A DNA stretch of 37,410 nucleotides from ZC4RG35 sp036375695 (lineage in GTDB: Bacteria; Actinomycetota; Acidimicrobiia; Spongiisociales; ZC4RG35). Where the stretch lies: contig DASVBU010000045.1 of the NCBI GenBank assembly GCA_036375695.1, positions 1 through 37,410 on the forward strand. The letters run 5' to 3'. Made by a program: the position numbers and the translations under genes. The notes under the pieces were generated by a model. That model made no database searches. It had not been told where the DNA came from and saw only the letters and a program-made list of their open reading frames with translations. Positions 23,094 through 29,839 of this stretch are shown here, piece by piece; positions within the stretch are counted from its first letter, which is position 1; each line of letters starts with the position of its first letter.

Positions 23094-23813
23094 TTGCCGA
23101 CACCGCACATCTCTGCCGAGAAGGGTGACTTCGCCCCGTCGATCCTCCTGCCCGGTGATCCCCTGCGGGCCAAGTACATCGCCGAGAACTTCCTCGAAGA
23201 GGCACGCCAGGTGACGGCCGTCCGCAACATGCTCGGCTTCACCGGCAGCTACCAGGGTGTGCCCGTGTCGGTGATGGGAACCGGCATGGGGATCCCATCG
23301 GCTTCGATCTACTGCACCGAGCTGATCACCGAATACGGGGTGGAGCGACTGATCCGGGTCGGCTCGTGTGGCGGCATCCTCCCCTCGGTGAAGATCCGTG
23401 ACATCGTCATCGCCATCGGGGCCTGCACCGACTCGGGTGTCAACCGCGTCCGCTACGGCGGCTACGACTTCGCCGCCACGGCCGACTTCTGGCTCCTCGA
23501 TGCGGCAGTGCGGGCGGCAGAGGCCAAAGGTGTCGAGGTCAAGGTGGGGAACGTCCACTCGGCCGACCTGTTCTACAACCCCGACCCGCAGGCGTTCGAT
23601 CGCATGGAGGCGATGGGCGTGCTCGCGGTCGAGATGGAGGCCGCCGGTCTCTACGGCGTGGCAGCCGAGAAAGGTGGTCGCGCCCTGACCATCGCCACGG
23701 TCTCCGACCACGTCCGCACCGGCGAGGCGACCACCTCCGAGGAGCGAGAGCGAACCTTCACCGACATGATCGAGGTGGCCCTGGGGGCCATCCTGATCGA
23801 TACGGCCAGGTAG
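23094..23813 (+). CDS. deoD: Purine nucleoside phosphorylase, DeoD type
   Basis: Phosphorolysis of purine (deoxy)nucleosides to base and (deoxy)ribose-1-phosphate. 239 aa, identical in length to E. coli DeoD. Phosphate-site and purine-site motifs are GDPLRAKYIAENFL, MGTGMGIPSASIYCTEL, RVGSCGGIL, VEMEAAGLYGVA and the catalytic Asp in TVSDHVRTGE. The start codon is TTG at 23094, with Shine-Dalgarno AAGGAG at 23081-23086. azlC follows after 14 nt. Together with the purine permease downstream it fits purine salvage. Confidence 0.95.
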   Translation: MPTPHISAEKGDFAPSILLPGDPLRAKYIAENFLEEARQVTAVRNMLGFTGSYQGVPVSVMGTGMGIPSASIYCTELITEYGVERLIRVGSCGGILPSVKIRDIVIAIGACTDSGVNRVRYGGYDFAATADFWLLDAAVRAAEAKGVEVKVGNVHSADLFYNPDPQAFDRMEAMGVLAVEMEAAGLYGVAAEKGGRALTIATVSDHVRTGEATTSEERERTFTDMIEVALGAILIDTAR

Positions 23814-23827
23814 GCCCTCGCACCTCC

Positions 23828-24508
23828 ATGTCGTTCAACCGCTCCATGTTCCGCCGCGGTGTCGGCGAGGCGATCCCGATCTTCATCACGGTCGTCCCGT
23901 TCGCCCTGGTCCTGGGTCTGGCGGTGGTGAATTCCGGCCTCGATCCCCTGATCGGGTGGTCTTCTTCCCCGATCATCTTCGGCGGAGCCGCGCAGCTGGT
24001 CCTCATCACCCTGCTCGGGTCCGGCACCGCGGTGGCCGCGGCGACCGCAGCCGGCCTTGTGGTCCAGGCGCGCCACCTCATGTACTCGGCGGCCCTGGCG
24101 CCCATCTTCCAGAAGCAGCCGCGCTGGTTCCAGTGGTTGGGCCCCTATTCGCTCATCGACCAGGTGTTCGCCATGGCGATGACCCGGGCCGACGAGGATC
24201 CGGACGCATTCCGCGCCTACTACCTGGGCGCCTCCCTGGTGTACGTGGTCGGATGGAACGCCACCACGGCCCTGGGGCTGATCGTCGGCCCCCGGGTTCC
24301 CGAGTCCTGGCAGCTCGACTTCGCCATCCCGCTCATCTTCCTGGCGCTCCTGATCGCGGGGATCAACCGCCGCACCAAGGTGGTGGCCGCCCTGGTCGCT
24401 GCGGCCGCCACCTATCTCACCATGGGGCTGCCGAACCGCCTCGGCCTGATGATCGGCGGGATAGCGGGCGTGGCTGCGGGCGTGATCGCCCAGAGGATGG
24501 AGCGATGA
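23828..24508 (+). CDS. azlC: AzlC-family branched-chain amino acid exporter, large subunit
   Basis: Membrane protein of 226 aa. The AzlC/YgaZ signature is present: PFALVLGLAVVNSGLDPL, IIFGGAAQLVLITLL, VVQARHLMYSAALAP, and a paired C-terminal repeat ending in a glycine-rich TM helix. The family works with a small AzlD partner to export branched-chain amino acids or analogues. The start lies 14 nt after the deoD stop, in probable co-transcription, and azlD overlaps by ATGA. Confidence 0.93.
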   Translation: MSFNRSMFRRGVGEAIPIFITVVPFALVLGLAVVNSGLDPLIGWSSSPIIFGGAAQLVLITLLGSGTAVAAATAAGLVVQARHLMYSAALAPIFQKQPRWFQWLGPYSLIDQVFAMAMTRADEDPDAFRAYYLGASLVYVVGWNATTALGLIVGPRVPESWQLDFAIPLIFLALLIAGINRRTKVVAALVAAAATYLTMGLPNRLGLMIGGIAGVAAGVIAQRMER

Positions 24509-24822
24509 GCCCGGCGGCCGCCCTCATCGCCATACTCGCGGTCGGCCTCGGCTCGTACATCATGCGGGCGGTGTTCATCATCGCCCTGGCCAACAGGGAG
24601 ATCCCACCGTCGGTGGTGTCCGCGCTGGAATACGTCGCCCCCGCGGTCCTGGCGTCCCTCGTGGTCTCGCTGGTGGTAGACGCCCAGGGCCGGCTCACCA
24701 TAGGGATCCCGGAGATCCTGGCCCTGGTCGCCGGCTCCATCACCGTGTGGAGATCCCGCAACTACCTCCTCTCCACGATCGTGGGAATGGCGGTCCTCTG
24801 GATCGTGAGCGCGATCGCGTAA
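24505..24822 (+). CDS. azlD: AzlD-family branched-chain amino acid exporter, small subunit
   Basis: 105 aa with about three or four TM segments (LIAILAVGLGSYIMRAVF, VAPAVLASLVVSLVV, EILALVAGSITVWRS, a C-terminal helix). SYIMRAVFI corresponds to the conserved TYxxR of the AzlD family. It starts in ATGA overlap with azlC. Its stop codon lies in the loop of a 9-bp inverted repeat that may end the transcript. Confidence 0.9.
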   Translation: MSPAAALIAILAVGLGSYIMRAVFIIALANREIPPSVVSALEYVAPAVLASLVVSLVVDAQGRLTIGIPEILALVAGSITVWRSRNYLLSTIVGMAVLWIVSAIA

Positions 24823-24831
24823 CGATCGCGC
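24809..24831 (+). terminator. Inverted repeat across the azlD stop codon, terminator-like
   Basis: GCGCGATCG (24809-24817) and CGATCGCGC (24823-24831) form a perfect 9-bp stem with loop CGTAA, whose last three bases are the azlD stop. No T-tract follows, so it could equally be an operator; the next gene has its own promoter region. Confidence 0.4.
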
Positions 24832-24895
24832 GCTATTCGCGAGTCGAACAGCCGAAAAGTCGCCGATCGTGACGACGCGGTCGGGTGCTCCTGGC

Positions 24896-24901
24896 TACTT
24901 T
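24896..24901 (+). promoter_or_regulatory. Possible -10 (TACTTT) for the purine permease
   Basis: TACTTT lies 44 nt before the ATG at 24946. Unlike most starts here this gene has a leader and a good Shine-Dalgarno (GAGGAGGAGA, about 24935-24944). The -35 is not evident. Confidence 0.35.
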
Positions 24902-24945
24902 GGCCCGGTCGGCGGCGGGAGCGTGGCCGTCGAGAGGAGGAGACA

Positions 24946-26319
24946 ATGACGGACACCCAGGAGCGGCCCAAGGCCCCGTCCGCGGGCGGTGGGTTCGACT
25001 CGTTCTTCAGACTGAGCGAGCGCGGCACGTCGGTAGGCACCGAGGTACGCGCCGGGATAACCACCTTCCTGGTGATGGCGTACATCCTGTTCGTGAACGC
25101 CAACATCCTCGGGGCAGCCGGGTTCCCGCCCGAGGCGGTGGCCGCAGGCACCGCCCTCGTGGCGGGGGTCCTCACCATCCTGATGGGGGTGGTCGGGAAC
25201 ATCCCCATAGCGATGGCGGCCGGCCTGGGTCTGAACGCCGCGGTGGCATTCACCCTGGTGCGCGGCTCCGGGCTCAGCCCGGCAGGCGCCATGGGCGTGA
25301 TCGTCCTCGAAGGCCTCGTGGTCACCGCCTTGGTCCTCGTCGGGGCTCGGGAGGCCATCATGAAGGCCATCCCGACGTCTCTGAAGCGGGCCATCGGTGT
25401 CGGGATCGGTCTGTTCATCCTGTTCATCGGGTTCGTCAACGCGGGGCTCATCGCTCGGCCCGAGGGTCCAGACCCCATCGTCCACTTCGTGTTCCCCGAC
25501 TCGAATGGCGCCTGGGTCGCCTTGATCGGTCTCGCCATCACCGTGATCCTCTACGCGAGGAAGGTGCCGGGGGCGCTGATCATCAGCATCCTGGCCACCA
25601 CGGTGATCGCCCTGATCATGGACGTGGCCAGCGTTCCCGCGAACATCAGTGCGACACCCTCGTTCGACACGTTGGGGATGTTCGACTTCGGGGACGTCTT
25701 CACAGTGCTGGGGACCACCGCGGCGTTGCTGACGATCTTCGCCTTCATGCTCACCGACTTCTTCGACACGATGGGAACCGTCACCGCGATCGCGGAGCAG
25801 GCGGACCTCGTCGACGAGAAGGGAGACGTCCCCGGGATCGGGCGGATCCTGCTGGTGGACTCCATCGGTGCCGCAGCGGGCGGCTTCGCCGGTGTCAGCT
25901 CGAACACCAGCTACATCGAGAGCTCGGCGGGTGTCGCCGAGGGTGGCCGGACCGGTCTCACCTCGGTGGTCACCGGCATCCTGTTCCTGCTGGCCATCTT
26001 CCTGTCGCCGCTCGCCGGGATCGTTCCCCCGCAGGCAACGGCGCCGGCCCTGATCCTGGTCGGCTTCCTGATGGCCGGGTTGATCAAGGGCATCGACTTC
26101 GAGGACATGGAAGAGGGCTTCCCCGCCCTCCTCACCATGATCCTGATGCCGCTCACCTTCAGCATCACCGTCGGGATCGGCGCCGGTTTCGTCATGCACA
26201 CCCTGATCAAGGTGATCAAGGGCAAGGCTCGCGAGGTCCACTGGCTGATGTGGGTCGTCACGTTGGCCTTCCTGGTCTACTTCGGCCAGGCAATGCTCGG
26301 TCAGCCGGTCATCGGCTGA
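24946..26319 (+). CDS. NCS2-family purine permease, AzgA/PbuG type (guanine/hypoxanthine/adenine)
   Basis: Proton-coupled nucleobase importer of 457 aa with about 12-14 TM helices. The N-terminal GTSVGTEVRAGITTFLVMAY and ILFVNANIL are typical of AzgA/PbuG proteins, as are MAAGLGLNAAVAFTLV and FMLTDFFDTMGTVTAIAEQA. The substrate motif region NTSYIESSAGVAEGGRTGL contains the conserved Glu. It is preceded by a strong Shine-Dalgarno and followed by an intrinsic-type terminator. Proximity to purine nucleoside phosphorylase supports a purine substrate; which base is preferred cannot be told. Confidence 0.93.
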   Translation: MTDTQERPKAPSAGGGFDSFFRLSERGTSVGTEVRAGITTFLVMAYILFVNANILGAAGFPPEAVAAGTALVAGVLTILMGVVGNIPIAMAAGLGLNAAVAFTLVRGSGLSPAGAMGVIVLEGLVVTALVLVGAREAIMKAIPTSLKRAIGVGIGLFILFIGFVNAGLIARPEGPDPIVHFVFPDSNGAWVALIGLAITVILYARKVPGALIISILATTVIALIMDVASVPANISATPSFDTLGMFDFGDVFTVLGTTAALLTIFAFMLTDFFDTMGTVTAIAEQADLVDEKGDVPGIGRILLVDSIGAAAGGFAGVSSNTSYIESSAGVAEGGRTGLTSVVTGILFLLAIFLSPLAGIVPPQATAPALILVGFLMAGLIKGIDFEDMEEGFPALLTMILMPLTFSITVGIGAGFVMHTLIKVIKGKAREVHWLMWVVTLAFLVYFGQAMLGQPVIG

Positions 26320-26339
26320 CGAGACGTCCACAGAACGAT

Positions 26340-26369
26340 GGAGGGGGCCTTTCGGGGCCCCCTTCCTTT
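26340..26369 (+). terminator. Intrinsic-type terminator after the purine permease gene
   Basis: GGAGGGGGCC (26340-26349) pairs with GGCCCCCTTC (26356-26365), a 10-bp stem with one G-U pair and loop TTTCGG, followed by CTTTG. It lies 21 nt after the stop. The T-run is short but the hairpin is strong. Confidence 0.7.
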
Positions 26370-26384
26370 GATCGCACGCTGCCG

Positions 26385-26461
26385 GGTGGGAACCACCCCC
26401 CTACCCCCGGCTTCACCTCGCTCCGCCGGCGGTACCTTCCCCCGTCGCTTCGCGACGGGGG
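26385..26461. repeat. Dispersed two-module repeat, copy B (palindrome plus GC hairpin)
   Basis: Begins with GGTGGGAACCACC (26385-26397), continues with CCCCTACCCCCGGCTTC and GGCGGTACCTTCCCCC, and ends in a hairpin with 10-bp arms CCCCCGTCGC / GCGACGGGGG and loop TTC (26439-26461). Compared with copy A the loop and a 12-base inner stretch differ, while both stems are kept. The hairpin ends one base from the clpP TAG stop (minus strand), as copy A does for the nucleoside hydrolase. Confidence 0.75.
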
Positions 26462-26462
26462 A

Positions 26463-27059
26463 CTAGATGGGCACCTTGACCAGGATCTCGTCGGCGAGAC
26501 CGTACGTCACCGCTTCCTCGGCGTTCATCCACCGGTCCCGCTCCGTGTCCTCGGCGATCCGCTCCAGCGGCTGACCTGTGTGCCGGGCGAGGATCCGGTG
26601 CATCTCCTCCTTCTGACGCAACAGCTCCCGGGCGTGGATCTCGATGTCGGTGGCCTGGCCGCTGATCCCCCCGCCCAGGATCGCCGGCTGGTGGATGAGG
26701 ACCCGGGAATGCGGGAGGACCCTCCGACGACCCGGCTCACCCGCCGCCAGGATCACGGCACCGGCCGACGCCGCCATCCCGATGCAGGTCGTCGCCACCG
26801 GCGGTCGCACGTACTGCATCGCGTCGTATATGGCCATCATCGCCGACCCGTCCCCGCCCGGGGAGTTGATGTAGAGGCTGATCTCCTTCTCCGGGTCCTC
26901 GCTCTCGAGATGGAGGAGCTGGGCGACGATCACGTTGGCCAGCGCCGAGTCGAACTCCCTCCCCAGGAAGATGATGCGGTGCGCCAGCAGCCTGGAGTAG
27001 ATGTCGTAGGCCCGCTCGCCACGGGACGACTGTTCGATGACGGTTGGTATCAGCGACAC
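26463..27059 (-). CDS. clpP: ATP-dependent Clp protease proteolytic subunit
   Basis: Serine protease subunit of the Clp barrel, 198 aa from GTG 27059. The catalytic triad sits at E. coli-like positions: Ser98 in GMAASAGAV, His123 in VLIHQP, Asp171 in EDTERDRWM. YINSPGGDGSAMMAIYDAM and the handle region ISGQATDIEIHARELLRQKE are canonical. The N-terminus begins SLIPTVIEQSSRGERAYDIYSRLL without a long propeptide. The GTG start is supported by Shine-Dalgarno GAGGAGG about 8 nt upstream. It stands alone; actinobacteria normally carry clpP1-clpP2 in tandem near tig/clpX, so this may be an extra paralogue. Its upstream region holds the operator pair of the divergent ArsR gene. Confidence 0.94.
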   Translation of the reverse strand: MSLIPTVIEQSSRGERAYDIYSRLLAHRIIFLGREFDSALANVIVAQLLHLESEDPEKEISLYINSPGGDGSAMMAIYDAMQYVRPPVATTCIGMAASAGAVILAAGEPGRRRVLPHSRVLIHQPAILGGGISGQATDIEIHARELLRQKEEMHRILARHTGQPLERIAEDTERDRWMNAEEAVTYGLADEILVKVPI

Positions 27060-27083
27060 GTTTCGGCCTCCTCGGCGATATAG

Positions 27084-27101
27084 TGCAACTGTTGGGTTGC
27101 A
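27084..27101. promoter_or_regulatory. Operator 1: TGCAAC-N6-GTTGCA palindrome
   Basis: Perfect inverted repeat, centred 37 bp from a second, near-identical one. It lies between clpP and the SRPBCC-arsR pair and covers the expected core-promoter region of clpP. The likely binder is the ArsR protein encoded at 27540 (inference from autoregulation common in the family). Confidence 0.65.
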
Positions 27102-27121
27102 GTCTGACAATAGCACCACCC

Positions 27122-27137
27122 GCAACTGTGTGGTTGC
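27122..27137. promoter_or_regulatory. Operator 2: GCAAC-N6-GTTGC palindrome
   Basis: Perfect 5-bp arms around TGTGTG, sharing GCAACTGT and GGTTGCAG with operator 1. It lies between a GACAAT -10-like hexamer (27106-27111) and the SRPBCC ATG (27151), a position suited to blocking transcription of the SRPBCC-arsR pair. Confidence 0.65.
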
Positions 27138-27150
27138 AGTAAGGAGCGCC

Positions 27151-27543
27151 ATGGACGATGTGACCGTGGAGAGATCGGTGACGCTGGGGGCGTCGCCAGA
27201 GGAGGTGTGGGAGAACGTCGTCGAGGGCGCGCTCGCCGGGGAGTGGATGGGTGCGCCGATCTCCATCGACCCGCGACCCGGCGGCAAGGTCGACTTCGCC
27301 CCCGACGGCACGCCTTATCTGGGCACCGTGGAAGAGGTGGATCCCGGAAGGTCGATCACCTGGTCGTGGCGGCACCCGGACCGCGACCCGTCCCAGGTGA
27401 CCATTACCGTCGAACCGGACGGGGGCGGGGCCCGGCTCACGGTGACCGAGCGACTCCTCCCCTACACCATCACCGACGCCCGAGACCTCCGACCGCCCGT
27501 CGACTCTTCGCACTGGCTGCCGGAGGTCTCGCTGGCGGCATGA
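27151..27543 (+). CDS. SRPBCC/AHSA1-domain protein
   Basis: 130-aa START-like fold. VERSVTLGASPEEVWENVVEG matches the N-terminal strand-helix of the AHSA1 (activator of Hsp90 ATPase-like/polyketide cyclase) family. Then come DPRPGGKVDFAPDGTPYLGTVEEVDPGRSITWSWRHP and VTITVEPDGGGARLTVTERL. The ATG at 27151 follows Shine-Dalgarno AAGGAG by 4 nt, which is why it is chosen over upstream frames. The gene overlaps arsR (ATGA). ArsR-AHSA1 pairs are common in actinobacteria; the ligand or enzymatic role is not known for this one. Confidence 0.85.
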   Translation: MDDVTVERSVTLGASPEEVWENVVEGALAGEWMGAPISIDPRPGGKVDFAPDGTPYLGTVEEVDPGRSITWSWRHPDRDPSQVTITVEPDGGGARLTVTERLLPYTITDARDLRPPVDSSHWLPEVSLAA

Positions 27544-27842
27544 CCGAGCAGGTGTTCGCCGCGTTGGCCGACCCGACGCGGCGCACCGTCTTCGATCTTC
27601 TCGTCGAATCGGGCCCGGCAAGCGCCACCAGGCTCGCCGACCGGCTCCCGGTGAGCCGCCAGGCAGTCGCCAAGCATCTCGCCGTGCTCGAGGATGCCGG
27701 CCTGGTCACCAGGGAGCGGGCCGGCCGCGAGACCCGCTTCGTCGCCAACCCCGCGGCTCTCGACGAGGTGTCCGAGTGGATCGTGCGCGTCGGCTCGACG
27801 TGGGAGGCGCGTCTCCAGCGTCTTCAGGACCGCTTGGGCTGA
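27540..27842 (+). CDS. ArsR-family winged-helix transcriptional regulator, non-metal type
   Basis: 100-aa regulator. FAALADPTRRTVFDLLVESG is the classic ArsR start, and ATRLADRLPVSRQAVAKHLAVLEDAGLV is the helix-turn-helix with its recognition helix at about 38-50. The wing reads TRERAGRETRFVANP. It contains no Cys at all, so it lacks the metal-thiolate site of ArsR/SmtB sensors. The start overlaps the SRPBCC stop (ATGA), and it ends 1 nt from the convergent gene's stop. The two GCAAC-N6-GTTGC palindromes upstream of the operon are its probable operators. Confidence 0.92.
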   Translation: MTEQVFAALADPTRRTVFDLLVESGPASATRLADRLPVSRQAVAKHLAVLEDAGLVTRERAGRETRFVANPAALDEVSEWIVRVGSTWEARLQRLQDRLG

Positions 27843-27843
27843 C

Positions 27844-28473
27844 TCAGTAGGCGACGCCGATGTGGGCCCGACTGTGCCTCGGGCTCTCGATCTCGTCGAG
27901 AACCGCCCGGGAGAAGTCGACACCCGAGATGTCGGACTCCCCGGTCTCGTCGAAGAGGGCCACCTCTCCCGAAACCCGGTAGGTGCCCCGGTCCGTCCCC
28001 GGGTTGAACGACCCGAACCTGGCCGCCGGGCTGACGAAGAGCCAGTCGACGTCGACCTCGCCGGCCTGGAGGGCGTCGAGCACCGAGTTCATCTCCCTGG
28101 CCTCGGCGGCGTAGGCGGCTGGGATGTCGCCTTCGGCGAATCTCGGTGCGCCCGGCTCGGGCCGAAGCGAGCTGAACCCGCCGATGACCACGAAACGGGC
28201 CCCGACGTCGGAGGCCCTCCGCCCGATCTCCAGATACAACGGCCGGAGTCTCCCGGCGTTGTCACCGCGAGGCGACATGCAGGCCACCACGACGTCGACG
28301 TCCGCAAGGTCAGGGAGGTCGGTGTGCGCGTCGGTGGTGACGTACTCGACACCCTCCACGGGGTGCGCCGGGCCGCTCCGGCTGACCGCCACGACTTCAT
28401 GCCCTCGCGCCACGGCCTCGGCGACGATGCCGGAGCCGACGTAGCCGGTCCCACCGATGACGACGATCCTCAT
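27844..28473 (-). CDS. NAD(P)-binding Rossmann protein (atypical SDR / NmrA-like)
   Basis: 209 aa. The N-terminal dinucleotide motif is VVIGGTGYVGSGI (GxxGxxG), followed by ARGHEVVAVSR with an Arg suited to NADP binding. DADVVVACMSP-type strand 4 (ADVDVVVACMSPRG) and ARFVVIGGFSSLR follow. The catalytic Tyr-x-x-x-Lys of classical SDRs is absent (AAYAAEAREMNSVLDAL), so a redox role is unproven. It starts 5 nt after the upstream thioesterase stop, in the same operon as the thioesterase and lipoprotein genes. Confidence 0.82.
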   Translation of the reverse strand: MRIVVIGGTGYVGSGIVAEAVARGHEVVAVSRSGPAHPVEGVEYVTTDAHTDLPDLADVDVVVACMSPRGDNAGRLRPLYLEIGRRASDVGARFVVIGGFSSLRPEPGAPRFAEGDIPAAYAAEAREMNSVLDALQAGEVDVDWLFVSPAARFGSFNPGTDRGTYRVSGEVALFDETGESDISGVDFSRAVLDEIESPRHSRAHIGVAY

Positions 28474-28478
28474 CCTGG

Positions 28479-28889
28479 TCAGAACGCCGACAGGTCCTTC
28501 ACGTTGTGGAGACGGACCTGGCTCTGGGCCACCAGCTTCCCGTCGTCCTCACGGGTGATTTCCACGTTCCAGAGCTGCTGGGAGCGGCCGCGGTGGATCG
28601 GGGTCGCCACGGCCACCAGCACACCCGCCGTGGTCGCCTTGAGGAAGTTGGTGGTGTTGCTCACCCCAACCGCGCCGGCCATGCCCTGGCCCATCGCCCA
28701 GACCGCCGCCCCAGTGGATGCGATGGTCTCGGCAAGGGTGCAGTAGACGCCGCCGTGGACCACTCCGTACGGCTGGTGGTGGTCCTCGGTGATCTCGAGC
28801 CTTCCGGCGGCCCGATCCGGGCTCGCCTCGGTCAACTCGATCCCGGTGTGGCTGACGAAGGTGGGGCGATCCGCGAACGGGTTCTCCAT
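28479..28889 (-). CDS. Hotdog-fold thioesterase, PaaI/MenI-like
   Basis: 136 aa from ATG 28889. The core reads HHQPYGVVHGGVYCTLAETIASTGA, with the HGG motif and the catalytic Glu in the central helix, followed by VGVSNTTNFLKATTAG and HRGRSQQLWNVEITRED. The set resembles 1,4-dihydroxy-2-naphthoyl-CoA thioesterases and PaaI relatives. The start overlaps the lipoprotein stop by one base (TGATG), so it is translated from the lipoprotein transcript; longer in-frame starts lie inside the lipoprotein gene. The substrate is not defined by sequence. Confidence 0.88.
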   Translation of the reverse strand: MENPFADRPTFVSHTGIELTEASPDRAAGRLEITEDHHQPYGVVHGGVYCTLAETIASTGAAVWAMGQGMAGAVGVSNTTNFLKATTAGVLVAVATPIHRGRSQQLWNVEITREDDGKLVAQSQVRLHNVKDLSAF

Positions 28890-29827
28890 CAGGCGCCACA
28901 CCCCTGGCTGAGTTGCTCCAACGGCCCGAGGTCGTCGTCGACCCATTCGAAAACGTGCACCGAAGCTCCTTCGTAGTAGCGACTCGACACCACGATCTCC
29001 ATCTTGCCATCGCCGTTGAGGTCGCCGACACCACCGACCGCATGGGAGAAGGGCACCTCGCCGCCGCTCGGGTGGAGGGACGAGGCGAGGATCGCCGTCT
29101 GCACCTCGACGTCCACCACCCTGCGGATGAAGACGATCGAATAGTCACCCGGGTTCGCCTCGGATCCCGGGCTGGTGAAGTTCTCCGCCATCACCAGCAC
29201 CTCGTTGACGCCGTCACCCTCGAGATCGACCCGATACAGCTGCTTGATCACCGGAGAGGCGACGTCCATCCCCTGCCCCTCGAGCACATCCCTGGCGTGC
29301 CCTGCATAGGTGCCGTCATCGGTGAACTGCTCGACGAGATTCGGCTGGACGACCCACGGCGCCGAGACGGCCACGCCGAACGGGCCGGGCCACTCACCGA
29401 GCTGAGACGGGTCGCTCAGCTCCACTCCGAGGTTCATGATCGGTTCGCAGACCTCGACCTCGGGCCCTCCGGCGACGATCCCGGATCCCGACACCGACAC
29501 CACCTGGTAGTCCTCGCCGCCGGAAATCGGCAGGGTGTCGAAGGAGCTCACCCATCCCGACTCCGACCACCAGCCCAGGGCGCCCCAGTTGGCGACGACC
29601 AGGGGCTGTGGCGCCCAACTCCCGGCCACCGTGCTCGGAGGCGACGCAGCCGTCGTGGTGGTCGAGGGAAGCGTCGTCGTCGTGGTGGTCGATGTGGTCG
29701 TGGTCTCGGGAACGGTGGTGGATGTCGTCGTGGTCGGGGTCGTGGACGTGGACGTGGACCCCTCGGTCGAGGAGCCGCCACAGGCCGCCAGGGCCGCGAC
29801 GAGCAGCAGGGCCAGGGAGCGTCTCAT
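28889..29827 (-). CDS. Secreted lipoprotein with Thr-rich stalk and calcium-loop (VCBS/FG-GAP-like) repeats
   Basis: 312 aa. The signal peptide MRRSLALLLVAALAAC has a lipobox with Cys16. Residues 21-63 are a Thr/Ser-rich stalk. The remainder is a soluble beta-rich domain with two EF-hand-like calcium loops, DLEGDGVNE (201-209) and DLNGDGKME (269-277), each followed by a hydrophobic strand (VLVM, IVVS), as in VCBS/FG-GAP repeats. Cys127 and Cys310 could pair. A TAGCTT -10 ends 6 nt before the ATG and overlaps the maf stop codon. It leads an operon with a thioesterase and an NAD(P)-binding protein. Function unknown; probably an envelope-bound binding protein. Confidence 0.85.
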   Translation of the reverse strand: MRRSLALLLVAALAACGGSSTEGSTSTSTTPTTTTSTTVPETTTTSTTTTTTLPSTTTTAASPPSTVAGSWAPQPLVVANWGALGWWSESGWVSSFDTLPISGGEDYQVVSVSGSGIVAGGPEVEVCEPIMNLGVELSDPSQLGEWPGPFGVAVSAPWVVQPNLVEQFTDDGTYAGHARDVLEGQGMDVASPVIKQLYRVDLEGDGVNEVLVMAENFTSPGSEANPGDYSIVFIRRVVDVEVQTAILASSLHPSGGEVPFSHAVGGVGDLNGDGKMEIVVSSRYYEGASVHVFEWVDDDLGPLEQLSQGCGA

Positions 29828-29833
29828 GCCCGC

Positions 29834-29839
29834 AAGCTA
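29834..29839 (-). promoter_or_regulatory. -10 hexamer (TAGCTT) for the lipoprotein operon
   Basis: On the minus strand TAGCTT ends 6 nt before the ATG at 29827. Its first three bases are the TAG stop codon of maf. Confidence 0.5.

Noticed and set aside
26385..26461. G-quadruplex on the minus strand of repeat copy B
   Set aside because: GGGGGTAGGGGGGTGG has only two long G-runs close together; a four-run G3 quadruplex is not supported.
24885..27083. Very long plus-strand frame across the purine permease and opposite clpP
   Set aside because: It runs in the wrong frame through the permease and antisense to clpP, with low-complexity Arg/His/Gly-rich translation. The permease frame has a Shine-Dalgarno and family motifs.
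29640..29780. GTG/GTC-rich simple repeat
   Set aside because: It is the coding sequence for the Thr-rich stalk of the lipoprotein on the minus strand, not an independent satellite.
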